From Cystobasidiopsis lactophilus (taxonomy: Eukaryota > Basidiomycota > Agaricostilbomycetes > Agaricostilbales > Chionosphaeraceae): a stretch of DNA of 64,000 nt. Position numbers and translations under genes: made by a program. The notes beneath the pieces were generated by a model. The model saw nothing but the letters and a program-made list of their open reading frames with translations. It had not been told where the DNA came from and searched no databases. This document shows, piece by piece, positions 47,416-58,836 of this stretch. The stretch spans positions 967,434 to 1,031,433 of the forward strand of contig BCIO01000004.1 in NCBI GenBank assembly GCA_001599975.1. The letters run 5' to 3'. How positions within the stretch are numbered: the stretch's first letter is position 1; the number at the start of each line of letters is the position of its first letter.

Positions 47416-49820
47416 ATGAGCAGCGAGAAAGTTGGAAGCGTCGGCCAAATCGAGCACCATGAAGGGTACGCGCTTTGCCCGTGAAAACGGCCCTTATCCG
47501 AAAATGGACCTCATCCTTTCCCATCGATTCAGACACGATCTCAATGAGCGAGGCCACCTGAACAGGCGCCTCATCTACGCCTCGGTGATCAGGTCCGTTT
47601 GACAGAAACGAATGAGTCCAACTCGGCGCTTCGGCTGAAAACAACTCCTCGCAGCTACGTGAGCGCCTGGACATGGGGCTTCAACAACGCCATCATTTCC
47701 GCCGTGCTCTTGAACCCAGCGTACGGTGTCGTGGCCTGAAAGAATCCGAAACGCGCGGCTGATGCGACTCCTGTCCAGCATTTTCGCAAAGTTCCCCCAT
47801 TTGGCGGAGACCAACATTGTCGGAGCCTTGTACGTTCTTGCCTTGTGCTCCTTTTAGCCACGTCCTGACCGTGTTTCTTCAGTGTTTGCATGTACACTGC
47901 TGGTGCGCAATGTCGATCCAAAATACTCTCGCATGGATGCTGACCTCGATTCGAAGGTGGTGCTATCGGTGGCTTGGTCCGTAAGCGTGTTCCGCTCCAT
48001 TAGCTTGCGCAGAAGGCCTGAACGATGTGCGCAGTCGGCTGGGTCGCGGAAAGATATGGTCGCAAAAAGGCATTCGCGCTCGGCGCCATTGTCGCTCTTC
48101 TCGGCATCGCCCTGAACACTGGCGCCCAAAACCTTACCTGGCTCATTGTTGCACGCGCCATTGTTGGCCTCGGCAGCGGTTCCATCCTCACCATTTCCGT
48201 CATGTATGTTGCAGAGGTAAAAATTTCCGTTGTCCGTCGAGAGAAGCCAGCTGACAAGACTCCACAGCTTGCACCATCATCTTACCGTGGCGAGTTCGGC
48301 TCTGGCATCGGCCCTTGCTTGAACTCTGGCTTCATGACGGCTGCCTTTGTCGAAGTCGGAATCTACTACTTCCAGTCCAACCCCAACTCGTGGCGCTTGA
48401 GTTTGGGCCTGGAGGCTGTCCCGACTGTCGCTTGGTTGATCCTCTCCTTCTACACACCCGAATCACCGAGATGGCTTGTCAAGCAAGGCCGTGCAGCTGA
48501 GGCCCTAGAGGTCTTGAAGCGACTGCACTCTACGCCGGAAGACCCGGACCACCTCTTCGCCCGTGAAGAGCACTACCAGATCCGCAAGCAAATCGCCCTC
48601 GATGCCACCCTGCCTTCCTCTTGGCTCTCGATGTTCACCCGGTACAAGAAGCGCAGCTTCTGCGCCATCTTGGTCACCTATGCCAACCAGTGCCTCGGCC
48701 CTCAAATTGTTACAAACTGTGTGTTCTCCGGGCCCCGCCGGTCATCTCCCAGGAAGGGAGCACTTTACTGACACGTCGTTTGTAGATGGACCTACGATCT
48801 ACGCCAAGGCCGGTCTGACTGGAGGTAGGTTTTGTGCATCACGCTGGAAGACATGTCTCTGACCATTTCATCCAGTTACCCCCCTGGTTGTTGCCGCCGC
48901 GTGGTACGTGGTATGCGTCATCGCTGCATCATGCTGGGCCCGCTTGGTCGACAAGGTTGGCCGGAAGGCACTGATTGTGGGCGGCACCGTCGCGTAAGTT
49001 GCCTTCCGTCATCCCATCCTCTATCTTTGCCAATGTCCGTGGTTAAAAACAGAACCCTACTCGCCTTCTCCATCGTCACTGGTCTATACGCTACATACGT
49101 CGACCATGCTGCTAGCATTACCAATCCCAGCCATTTGAAGGCCGGCCAAAACGCCATTATCTTCTCGTTCTATCTCTTCGTCATCATGTACGAAATTGGT
49201 GAGCCTGGTTCTTGCTTGTGGGACGGAAAGTTTTGTACTGACCAAAACTGTTCGACAGGCGAGCCTGGTGAGCTTTGTCCTTTCTAACGAGGAGCGGCCT
49301 TGTCTTAAGCATCAACAACAGCCATGTTCTTATACATTGGTGAAATCTTCCCATCGCATCTACGAGAGAAGGGTGTCTCGCTGGCCATTTTCTCGCTCAA
49401 CGCCACGACCTGCTGGCTCGTGATGGCCTTCCCCGTTGGGTGCGTTGCCTTTCTGCCGCTCTCAGCTCGTTTCCTGACTGGTCTGTATCCTTCAGATTCG
49501 GTCTTTACGGCTACAAGTTCCTGTTCTTGAACATTGCTTTGATGGCGGTCAACGCCGTGCTGGTAAGTGCTCGGTCGACTTGAACTGCGTTTTGCCTTCG
49601 CTGACTGGCATCCAGCAACAAATCCTGCTCCCTGAATCCAAGGGTCGTACTCTTGAGGAGATGGCTGCCATCTTTGGACACAGCGACGAAGGTGCGCTTG
49701 TCTTGTCTGTCCAGGTCCTCAGAAATGCCTGACGCAATGGGCACAGTCGCCGTCTTCTCCAAGGACATCAAGCTGTCCGATCTTGAAGCTGACGAGCTTG
49801 CAGAGACCAAGGGCGTCTAG
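47416..49820 (+). CDS. MFS sugar transporter
   Basis: Twelve-span plasma-membrane sugar porter. The start exon is MSSEKVGSVGQIEHHEG. Exon two gives YVSAWTWGFNNAIISAVLLN. A join across the intron ending GTGCGCAG gives VCMYTAVGWVAERYGRKKAF with the sugar-porter loop motif. Then come IVARAIVGLGSGSILTISVM, PSSYRGEFGSGIGPCLNSGF, the central motif TPESPRWLVKQGR, ILVTYANQCLGPQIVTN, LVDKVGRKALIVGG, MFLYIGEIFPSHLREKGVSL and the terminal PESKGRTLEEMAAIF. The stop is at 49818-49820. About ten short introns. Closest in style to fungal lactose/hexose permeases; the sugar is not deducible. Neighbouring genes give no firm pathway. Confidence 0.9.
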
Positions 49821-50027
49821 ATCTTCCAGAGTCTGTGCACAAGAGCGGGCATTGTAAGGGTTAGAGTTCACACTTACATCAATCATTTACTGGATATTCT
49901 CCCTGTAATAATCTACACGGGAGGTTTGGAAGCACTCCTTCATACGCTCTACTTCGGCAGTCGCCACTGAGGTCCCAAGGACAAGCGCCCGGTATAGAAT
50001 GCAGGGTATTGAAGAGGGATAATCTGC

Positions 50028-50838
50028 TCATAACATACAACCCAAAGACCACCTTGCCACAGCTTCTCTCCCCATCACGAAGAACAACAAGCACCTAGAC
50101 AACACCCGGCACAGATTGCGAACAGCGCCACGAACTGCGGAAGCTAAGAGATGAGATTTCCGACGAGCGTGGCAGAAGAAGCCATCAAAATCACTTGCCC
50201 CTGATGCATCTTTTGTTTGTGGCGGTACTTGTTGTTGATATTGTTGCTGCATGGGCTGTCGAACGACAGATCTTAGCGTGGTACCCAGATGACCAGCGCA
50301 ACGGGAGAGACACACCTGGTGATACGTCGGCGCTGAGTAGCTGGGAAGCTGTTCTTGAGGACGTTGCTGCCAGCCCCTTTCATTGTCATTCTAGAGCAAG
50401 AGTTGAAGAGCCTGAGCCACCAGCAAAGAGCGAACATGCTTACCGGCCCGCCGTGCTCCACCCTAGCAACCGCTGAAGGGGCTCGCTGTAGACCATCGTT
50501 GTGGATCTGACTCGACGATTTAGCATCATCTAGGTCTTGACGTGGCCAAAAAAGCGACTGACGACGACAGATGCCGGACGAGCAGGCTTCCAAAAGAAAG
50601 GCCAGGTTTTAGCATGTGAAATGGGCTTTCAAGAGGGCTGCGGGAGAAGGCACACCCCGCGCTGTAGGTTCAGCGTGCCCTTTTGCGACTGCTGTTCTAG
50701 CTGCTGCATGATCCTTGACGATTCCGGGCTGTTTGCTCGGGCGTAAGGGTCTGCAGCGCCGCTGGAGGTCGGCGGTGGCGAATGGCTGTAGCCCGGTTGG
50801 GATGCTTTAGAGGCAGACGTGGACAAGTATGAAAGCAT
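50028..50838 (-). CDS. Pro/Gln-rich disordered protein
   Basis: Gene assembled from several minus-strand exons. The first, from 50838, is MLSYLSTSASKASQPGYSHS followed by AADPYARANSPESSRIMQQL. Later, SSSQIHNDGLQRAPSAVARV joins across an intron (GTAAGC to GCTCTAG) to NDNERGWQQRPQEQLPSYSA, then another intron (GTGTGT to TCGACAG) leads to PMQQQYQQQVPPQTKDASG and a Cys/Arg-containing end with a stop at 50028. The consistent low-complexity bias across junctions supports a real protein. No domain, signal peptide or helix seen. Function unknown; the first intron edge is uncertain. Confidence 0.5.
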
Positions 50839-51322
50839 TTATTGAACACAGAGCAAGGTGAAAGAAGCAGAGCAAGATGTGCAGGAGGCGCGGGGATGCT
50901 CGCCAAGCCCACGCCACAGCCTCCAGACGGCGATCCTTTACGTGCTCGCCTATCTCTGGCCGCATCGTCCACTTCAGAAGCAAGGCAGGTCGATCCCAAC
51001 AGTGGCTCGTCCAAAGCAAGCAAAGTCGCGAGCCGCTCCTCTCTTTGCCACCGACGGCCAAATTGCCCAATTTGCTTCACAACCAAGTCCTTAGCCCCTT
51101 CGTTGCTGCACCGGGCTGCGTGCCATTCTCAGAGCTCGCCTCTTCTGCTTTGTCCCCTCTGTCTTCCGCTTGCGGCTACACCGACTGCTTCTGCGAACCG
51201 AATTTTGGTCGAAGTGCTGTTTGGGGGTGGAGGCTTGCTGTCGGCGCTGTGGCTCTGGGACCTATCTTGATATATAAGGTACGCACCAGCCGAGCCTACT
51301 CAGGAGCGCCAGATGCTAAGCG
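50839..51322. promoter_or_regulatory. divergent promoter region
   Basis: About 480 bases between the starts of the P/Q-rich gene and the F-box gene. No defined element seen. Confidence 0.4.
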
Positions 51323-52051
51323 ATGGCCGTGACAGGAAGGAGGAAGATGCTGCTCACCGACCTGCCCACGGAACTTCTCGCTCACATTGCCACCTTCTTG
51401 GCCGTTCCCGTCGTCTTGACCCTCCACACTTACGAGTCTTACAGCAACAGCTCTCACGCTGTCCTCGCTATGCAGAACAGCGCCCTCGACTTCCGAGTCC
51501 TGCAAGTCAACCGCCGACTACTAGACGTATTCGCACCTTCGATGTGGCATACTCTGGTTCTCTCCCAAGTCGACGTTGACGCTTTGGAGGATGGTATCGT
51601 CGGCCGGATACATGAGTGGCTGCGCTGCTTCGCCCGCTTCCTCCAGCATGTCCGGTTCATCAAGCTCAGCTTTGCATTTGACATCTGCCTCGACTTCGGT
51701 CTTGCGGTTCTATCGCATCCCATCATTCGCTCCAACCACTCCAAACTCGAGGTTGGCTTGCGGCTCAATTACATGGATGCCTTTGAGTGGGAAGTGATGC
51801 TGGAGGATGAGCGCCTGGAGCTCGCCAAGATTAGCGAGCTGGAGATCGAAAACTTCGACTATTTCGGTCGTGCCGGCGGCGAAACAATTTGCTTGGATGC
51901 CTTTAACGGGCTGAAGAAGGTCATTGTCTCAAGGTCCACCTGCACCTTGCTCCTAGGAGCCAAGAAGTACATGGCGACTGGCCGCGGGGAAGTGGTGAAG
52001 TGGCGCATGGTCGATGGGCAACTTGTGCAGCTCTCGCGTAGGAAGGTTTGA
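51323..52051 (+). CDS. F-box protein
   Basis: Single-exon gene of 242 residues. The N-terminus MAVTGRRKMLLTDLPTELLA with HIATFL, followed after a Ser/Asn insertion by LQVNRRLLDVFAPSMWHTLV, is an F-box pattern, the segment that docks on Skp1 in SCF ubiquitin ligases. The remainder has no clear repeat domain; it would bind the substrate. The end is MVDGQLVQLSRRKV with a stop at 52049-52051. The substrate is unknown. The lack of introns is unusual in this window. Confidence 0.72.
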   Translation: MAVTGRRKMLLTDLPTELLAHIATFLAVPVVLTLHTYESYSNSSHAVLAMQNSALDFRVLQVNRRLLDVFAPSMWHTLVLSQVDVDALEDGIVGRIHEWLRCFARFLQHVRFIKLSFAFDICLDFGLAVLSHPIIRSNHSKLEVGLRLNYMDAFEWEVMLEDERLELAKISELEIENFDYFGRAGGETICLDAFNGLKKVIVSRSTCTLLLGAKKYMATGRGEVVKWRMVDGQLVQLSRRKV

Positions 52052-52122
52052 GTTCGAGATGTACATTTCAAGGGGAAGCAAAGATTGTACAATCGGTGAT
52101 GGCGTGGCGAACCACTGCATTT

Positions 52123-54582
52123 TTAAGACTTCGAGTACCGCTGTCTAAGTTTCTCTTCTTCGAGCCGCTGGAGCTCTGCAGCTCTTTGCGCGTCCTCGAC
52201 CGAGTCGCTATAGATGTTGCTGAAGCGCTTCATCTTGCCCTTGGCCTTCTCTGACGGCTCGACGGGCGTGTAGATGCTCGAGCCATTGGAGATGGTGCGC
52301 TGTGTCCGATGGGAAGCTGGAGTGGACGGCTCTTGGAAAGGGTCCTGCACTGCCGGAGGCGCAAACGACGTGCGAAATGGGTTCCGATCCTCTGCGATGG
52401 GCGCCAGGTCGTGGTGGCTGACCGACTCTGGCGTGGAGGTCCGAACTGGGAAAGCGACGTCCACCGGCGAAGAGGAGTGGTAGCCGTTGTTCGTGGTGGT
52501 GGCCAGAGTCTGGCGTGGCGGCGAGTTGAGATTCGCGGCCGCATATGGGTTCCGGCTCCCGACGCCCAGCGACCCGGTCGGGCTGCTCGGCTGCTGCTGG
52601 TGCAGGCTGCCAGCATCTGAGCGGTCGATCAGAGAGTTGTAAGGGTTGCGGGTCGACAGCCGGCGGTTGACGGTGACTGGGCTGCCGCTGCCCGTGTTCA
52701 AAGGCGTCAAGTCGTCAAAGGGCGAGGCCGCAGGCTGGGGAGAGGGCGCTGCACCGGCTCCGAGCGGAAGTTGCGGTTGCCCTTGAGGCTGTGGGAGCGG
52801 CCGTGGCTGCTGATAAGGGTTGAAGCGATTGTAGGGCTGGTGGGTCGTTTCGACCTCCGGAAGGGCGATGGGAGCCGGTGGCGCAGGCGAAGGCTGCCTT
52901 GAAGACCCTTGCCCTTGGGCAAACGATGCATCGAGAAGATTGGCATAAGGGTCGTGGGCGGCGCCGTTTGCGGGCTGTGATCCGAAAACTTCAGTCTCGC
53001 CAGTGGAACGCCGAGGTTGGCGCTCACCATTCTTGTCTCAGCCCTGGATCGTTCCTGCACCAAGGCATCTTCCTGCTGTTCCCTCTTCCGTCTTTGTGTA
53101 TCTGTGCGCGAGTCCGTGGCTCAGTTTGGTCAACCTGAAAGCAAGGGAAACGCAACTAACCATCGTACATCTTGAAAGCGGCGATCAACGCGTCGTTGGA
53201 CTCCATCAGCTTGGCGTAGAGCACCTCCTCGCTGGTGGACACGTTGGACTCGTCGATAGCCGGCCGCTGGTCGCCCTCGCCAGCTTCTGGAGGCGGCGCT
53301 GGCCGACGAGCCGACTCTTCGGCTTGGGTGGCGGCCCATGGGATGGCATCCAGGAAGATGTTCTGTTGGCCGGTCGAAGAGCATCAGAAGAAGGCCTTCA
53401 ATGGGTAGGCTTCAAGACCAACCTGGCTGCGCTGGCACTTGGAATAGAATTCCTGCGGCGAATCCTGGATGTGAGCTGATTGTGGTCACGCATGGGGATG
53501 TATTCGACTCGCCTTGATGATCTCATTGCTGTCCACTTCCTGCAGGAGTCCGCAAACCACATAAGAAATTAAGGTCTTATTGGAAGGGGAAAGAGACCTA
53601 CCTCGACGGGCGTGAAGCTCAGGGCCTCGACGAGCATGTTGGCCGAGCTGGTGGCCACTTCTGCTTCCTGCCACAAGTCCATCTTGGCCGGGTTGCGCCT
53701 GTGGCCGGCCGCAGAGGGCGCTCTGGCGACCGGGTCAAAGTCCGCCGAGTCGTCCGGGGCGCCGTTGATGGGATCCGTGGGCGACTTGAGCTTGTTGTAC
53801 AGCTTGGTCACTTCTGACAAGTCCACATCGTGCTGTGTGCATGCAGATTGGAATCAGCACCAGGCCTAGGCTGATAGGGTAGGATGCCAAGCGCACCTGG
53901 AACTCAAAAGCGAGGACGGAGAGCACCTTGTGGAGGACGGCCTTGGTCTCGGCGTCGGTGTTCTTGGCCTTGTAGACCTTCTCGTAGACGTCCAAGAACT
54001 TGCCGCGCTTGTCGGCCACTTGGAGGCGGAAGCGGTCTGAGCTGTTGCGGGAGAGGATGACCAGCAGGCGGGCCGCTCGTTCTGTGCGACCATCAATGTA
54101 AATCTATCAACGACGGCCTAATTGATTCTATGAAGGACAGAACGCACGGCGGGTGACAGGCACACCGTGCTCAATCTCCTTGCGGAGCGACCTTGCTGCC
54201 TCCTTGGCCAATTCCGTCGAGTTGGCCGTGCAGTCGGCTCTGTTTGCAGCCTTCTGAGACGCAGACCAGGTGTTGAAGAGGGCAGGACTACGAACATTTG
54301 CAGGGCCAAGCTCCAGTCTGTGCCATGCGCATTGAGCATCTCGTTCGTCTCCCCGGACTATCTGCGCCCAGCGGCCAACAACCAATGGGGCTCACCTTCG
54401 TGGTTGGATGCACACAGGTAGCCAATCGAGTTGGTCACCCAGGCCGGCGTGGGCCCGACGACGTTCAGCGTGCCGCTCGAGGTCACTGGCGGCCTATTCG
54501 AGCTGGACCTGGCGATGCGGCCGTTGCTGCCGTCCTGGGAGGAGCCAGAGACCGAGTTCTTGCGCCCAAACAACTTCTTCAT
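52123..54582 (-). CDS. VHS-GAT domain trafficking adaptor (Lsb5-like)
   Basis: Cytosolic adaptor of the VHS/GAT group (yeast Lsb5 or GGA relatives) working with ubiquitinated cargo, Arf and actin at endosomes or the plasma membrane. The start at 54582 gives MKKLFGRKNSVSGSSQDGSN. The VHS helices follow: TPAWVTNSIGYLCASNHE, DWSLALQMF, STELAKEAARSLRKEIEHG, ERAARLLVILSRNSSDRF and ADKRGKFLDVYEKVYKAKN. After DLSEVTKLYNKLKSP a GAT-like helical part includes WQEAEVATSSANMLVEALSF and the SNDALIAAFKMYDD segment. The long tail is Pro/Gln/Ser-rich with DPYAN, NPYNSL, NPYAAAN and NPFRTSF motifs that could bind EH domains, ending EEEKLRQRYSKS. About eight introns. GGA and Lsb5 cannot be separated here; no ear domain is seen, favouring Lsb5. 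Confidence 0.78.
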
Positions 54583-55330
54583 GGCTACTGCTGCTCTCGC
54601 TCGGTCGCTGCTGCGGATCAAGCACCAACGGCAGGGCTGGGCGATCAGCATGACGAAGGGGCCTCGGACTCTTGGTCCCTGGCCACCGCCTCTCGCTTGT
54701 CCGAGCTTTGCTTGGCTTCGAAGCTTGGAAGCTATGATGATGCGTGCGAGTGCCTTGAGGGGCGCTGTTGACTTTAATGCCTTTCTGCGGCCTGCCAGTG
54801 AGCCGTGACCCTCAGACGTTGGCACGCACTTGCCTCTGCCCAAGTGGCTCTTCCCTCTCTCTCTGTTCCTCTTGATAAACGAAGTGCCATGCTCTCTGAT
54901 GCGTCGCGAACGAAAGGTCTCCCTTTGTTCTGTCTCATCTCTGGTCTGGGCTTGATGCCCTCTGAAAGTCGGCCATGACCAATATGAAGAGCCTTGGCTG
55001 CCTCTCTCCTTGTTCTACAGACAGCGTACCGAGTCGCGTCTGTGGATTATTTGTCGAGGCTGGCGAGCAGCTTTAGTACTGTGGCAGTGTCGGTGTCGCC
55101 TACAGCGTCCGGCCGTCCCTTTCCTGCCTCCACCACCTACCTGCAAGCGTTTTGGTACTATCTAGCTCATTAGCCCCCAGCAGAGCAATCGCTAACATGC
55201 CGTGCCGCGGCCGTGATCTTGCAGGCTCTCTGAGTCGTCTACGAGTCTACGAGTCCTCTGCTGCCTTTCTGGTCTTTCTTCCGAGTCAACCTTGGTCCAT
55301 TTGCCACCTATTGAACCGAGTCAATTCGCC
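54583..55330. other. divergent intergenic region with duplicated block
   Basis: About 750 bases between the VHS-GAT start and the first orphan paralogue. The block at about 54715-54775 (contains GATGATGCGTGCGAGTGCC) recurs at about 56925-56975 ahead of the second paralogue and marks the left edge of the tandem duplication. Confidence 0.6.
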
Positions 55331-56715
55331 ATGATCCTAGGCAACATGATCAAGCACGTCTACGAGAGCAAAATATGGTACCATAATGAGGGCAGTTTAG
55401 AAGAAGTGTCCACCAAGCTTTTCGACTTTGACGAGGTCCGAAGAACATTTTGGCCTAATTTCAAGCCTGACGAGCAGGACCACGAGGTGTTCGAGGTGGC
55501 CAGGGCTATCTATGTCAAGCATCATTTTCCGTACTGGCTCATCAAAGATTTGAACGACAGCCAGTACTTGAATCGCCCGGAAGTTCTGGACGGTGAAGTC
55601 TGGGATATAGAAAACCCATTAAATCGACATTTGGACACGCTTTATCCCCATCCCCTGGTTGGCGCTCCATGGTATCCCTACACTGCGGCGGCCAGCATCA
55701 TCAACAGGGAAATTCGGCATCAGTGCCAGCTGTAAGTTTGTGCTGGGCTTGCTTAAATGCTCTAATCTTACTCCGCAAGCGCTCGCCTACATAGGGTGCT
55801 CAAAGCTCTCTACAAGAACGCCGCCGAAGGTCGTCAGCCCAGATGGCTTGGATTGGTGGTGATTGTTTCAATTCAGGGTACCCCGTGCCAAGCTCAAGTC
55901 AATTTCAGAACTGGTTTATACGCCGCGAAGTGAAGACGAATGTCAGTGCTCCCCAACCCGTGAGTCGCATCGAGTCCCGCCGCAGCGAATCTTTGGTTGC
56001 TGACTTGCTGTCCTGAAGGGTGACGCTGTCAGAAGGCCACTCCACGTTGCTCATTTTGATTACACACCTCGACGGGTCAAGGAGCTTGCTGAGGCTGTGC
56101 ATGCTCATGAAGGCATCCCATGGCCGTCCCCCAACCCAAACATCAGCATGTTGAATCTTCATTTTCCCCTTCGAATCCCTCGGAACAAAGGCAATGGGCT
56201 CGCCGTGTGCCTGTATCCATCTTTAACAGAGGACAAGTCCGAATTTCAGAAGCCACCAAGATACAACGCGATATTTGGGCTCTCCAGCTCGCTGCGCCAC
56301 GTCTGGGCCACCAAGCTGGACATGGAGATGCACCAAGATCCAGAAACCGACGTGTGCACGGGGGATGCCCTGTTGTTCTGTTCTGCCGGTTGGCCCATCC
56401 CGAAAGTTGCGCCACATGCCGCTTATCACGTCGACCAGAATGCGAAGGACTGGGAACCTCGAGTCAGCCTCGAAGTTCGCTTCTGGTCGAAGAGCCTGGT
56501 TTGACGCCCGACGTGCATCCGATGCACGCGCTGAGGATGAAGGACGGAAAGGCGTGCATGGTCAAGGACCACCCTTTTCACTGAGCGGAAAGGCTTGCTC
56601 GGGTCCATAACTAGCTCTTACAGTATGGCCTTTGATAGCCTTTCTCCCGTACATAGTATGCCGTCCGCTGCTGGTCAGCTTAGACCATTTGCCACTTGTA
56701 TTCCAATTTTCCTTC
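54715..56715. repeat. tandem duplication unit 1 (diverged)
   Basis: Unit of about 2 kb holding the first orphan gene. Its left block (GATGATGCGTGCGAGTGCC at about 54735) and its right block (GCTGGTCAGCTTAGACCATT at about 56668) recur in the same order in unit 2. Coding parts are diverged at protein level, so the event is old, but both flanks are strikingly conserved. Confidence 0.75.
55331..56504 (+). CDS. orphan tandem paralogue 1, with C-terminal frameshift
   Basis: Unrecognised protein. The start at 55331 gives MILGNMIKHVYESKIWYHNE, then LFDFDEVRRTFWPNFKPDEQ and VKHHFPYWLIKDLNDSQYLN. Introns near 55733-55790 and 55960-56020 lead to NWFIRREVKTN and to HVAHFDYTPRRVKELAEAVH. The core is NKGNGLAVCLYPSLTEDKS, VWATKLDMEM, CTGDALLFCSAGWPIPKVAP and HAAYHVDQNAKDWEPR. 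Compared with paralogue 2, one base is missing near 56482, so this frame stops at 56504 with FWSKSLV, while the shifted frame still encodes VEEPGLTPDVHPMHALRMKD up to 56584. Either the final 30 residues are truly lost or the gene is newly broken. Function unknown. Confidence 0.65.
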
Positions 56716-57436
56716 CTTCCACCTCGTCCGTCATTTAGCCCAATCGCTTCACTTTCACGAATAAAAAGCCTATCGTTGAAGAGGATACCCGATCACCATC
56801 GTGTAAAACCGGCTGTCCTCAGGCCATTTGACCATCCTCAGCTGGAAGCGAGTCCGCGGCCGCACTGGCAATGCGATCTCTTCCCTCCCGTCGCTTCGCT
56901 TTTCGGAACTTTGCCTGACTTGAAGTTTGGAGCTGTGATGATGCGTGCGAGTGCCTTGAGGGGCGCTGGTGACTGTCGCTGTCCACAACTGGCAGAAGCT
57001 GCGGCCTGCCTGTAGCGGGCCAGGCCTTGCAGCGCTGAGGTTCCACTAAGAGCACCTGCCATTTTCCTCTATGTATCGCCCCAGATGAACAATGAGAGCT
57101 TCCTGCTCATCTTGGCTTGTTCGATTATTTGACCTTGCCCTGCATTTCTTGCTCTACGCCGGCTCGGGCGCTGCGCCGAGCTTTCAGGTGTCTGCGTCTG
57201 TCGGTTTGCCCTATCAATCTCACGACGCCAATAGCCATTTTCCCACAGGTTCCTTAAAGCAAAGAGGGCTGTGCGTTACCAGAGGCTGTACTCGTACAGA
57301 CGTCCCGGGTGCCTGCTCAGCGTTAGCTTCCTCTACCACCTTGTCGCGGTTCTCGCCTTCCGCCTTCGTTGACGCAGCGTTCCGGCCCTCTTCTTCCTTG
57401 AGACCGCATCTGCCCAACAAGAAGTATTCCCACAGA
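56585..57436. other. region between tandem paralogues
   Basis: About 850 bases: the conserved 3' block of unit 1 (about 56600-56710), then the conserved 5' block of unit 2 (about 56925-56975), then leader sequence of paralogue 2. No further gene supported. Confidence 0.6.
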
Positions 57437-58795
57437 ATGGCTTTCATTTCACCAATCGCCGTTACGCCTATCTGCTATTTTGATGGCATGGACCTGGCGC
57501 AAAAGGGCAAGGCCTTCTTCAAGTCCGAGCTCGTGAACATATTTGACTTCGAAGCGATTGTCGAAACCTTTTATCCCGGAATGCGCCGATACGAGGTCTT
57601 CGAGCTACTTCGAGCTCGCTGGGTTAAACATAGCTTGCGTCTACAGCTTATCAATGGCCTGAACAACCACGATTTTTTGATGAATCACTTCAGTGAAGAG
57701 GGCTGGGATGTCACGAACGACGCGCACCTCGAAAAGTATGTACTGGTACGGTACCTTCGATAACATGGGTTGAGGCTCATGCCCTTGAAAGATTTCCCGC
57801 TGTCAAAAACTTCAATGACCAGCTCCGGGCTGAATGCAAACGGTCAGTCTTAATATCTGTCTCCTGTGCTCGTTCCTCTGAAAGGCTGTCCTGACAGTGT
57901 CGTAGAAGACCTATTCGCCAGCAAACCATCCAAGAAACCTCGATACCTCGGCCTCGCTGTAAGTTCAACATGTAAGCCGCACATAGTGTCTCAGGTTATC
58001 TTAGAACTGGTTCAAGCGCTACGAACTGCAAGAAGGCCAGACTTTGAAGGCAAGGATTCATGGTGTCGAATTCGACGAGCCGCCCGATAAAGTCTACTTT
58101 GCAGGAGGGCCAGAGATTCTCTACGCTGCACGATGCTCATTTCGACTATACCCCGCAAAGAGTGAGAGACATCGCAGAGGCAGCGCGACGGCACGAACGA
58201 ATCGAGTGGTCTTCTGCTGAGCCTCACATCAGCCTGTTCAATCTGCATTTGTCCACTACCATCGGTCCGAACAAAGGCAACGGCCTGGCTGTCTGTCTTT
58301 ATCCCTCGCTTAGCGAAGCAAAACTGGAACTCCAAGTCTCACCTGCTGACCCCAGAAAGATAGTCTACATTCCCAACTTTTCGAGCCACGTCTGGACTAC
58401 CAAAGCGCAAACCCAGCTTGATGCTGACCAACATACCGGCCTCACTATGGGCGATGCCTGGTTCTTCTGCTCTGCCGGCTGGCCCTTTCCAAAAGCCACT
58501 CCTCACGCTGCGTATACTGTCAACTCAAAGCATTCCGATTGGAAGCCTAGGCAGAGCGTCGAGATTCGTTGTCTGTTCGAAGAATTTGATCTGTCGCCTG
58601 GTGTGGATCCCGTGCATGCATTGAGGGTGAAGGACGGGAAGGCGTGTATGGTCAAGGACTACCCTTTTCACTGAGAAGAAAAAGTTGCATGGTTACGATA
58701 GCTAGCACTTTCAGTATGATACAGCCTTCCTCCCGTACATAGTATGCCGTTCGCTGCTGGTCAGCTTAGACCATTTGCCACTTGTGTTCCAATCC
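56920..58795. repeat. tandem duplication unit 2 (diverged)
   Basis: Second copy of the duplicated unit. Its 3' block at about 58735-58790 (GCTGGTCAGCTTAGACCATT) matches unit 1 nearly perfectly over some 70 bases. Confidence 0.75.
57437..58674 (+). CDS. orphan tandem paralogue 2
   Basis: Paralogue of the preceding gene, with an intact C-terminus. The start at 57437 gives MAFISPIAVTPICYFDGMDL; then FFKSELVNIFDFEAIVETFY, YEVFELLRARWVKHSLRLQL and INGLNNHDFLMNHFSEEGWD. Introns follow (donors GTATGT and GTCAGT); exon two includes FPAVKNFNDQLRAECKR and a later exon NWFKRYELQEGQTLKAR. The final large exon holds GQRFSTLHDAHFDYTPQRV, NKGNGLAVCLYPSLSEAKL, FSSHVWTTKAQTQLDA, MGDAWFFCSAGWPFPKATP and ends HALRVKDGKACMVKDYPFH. 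The stop is at 58672-58674. The intron just before that exon (acceptor TTTGCAG near 58105) is not fully placed. No domain recognised, no signal peptide. Probably a lineage-specific family. Confidence 0.65.
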
Positions 58796-58836
58796 TTCTT
58801 CCGAGTATCCTTCTTCTGATTTGCGCGAGAGCGCCA

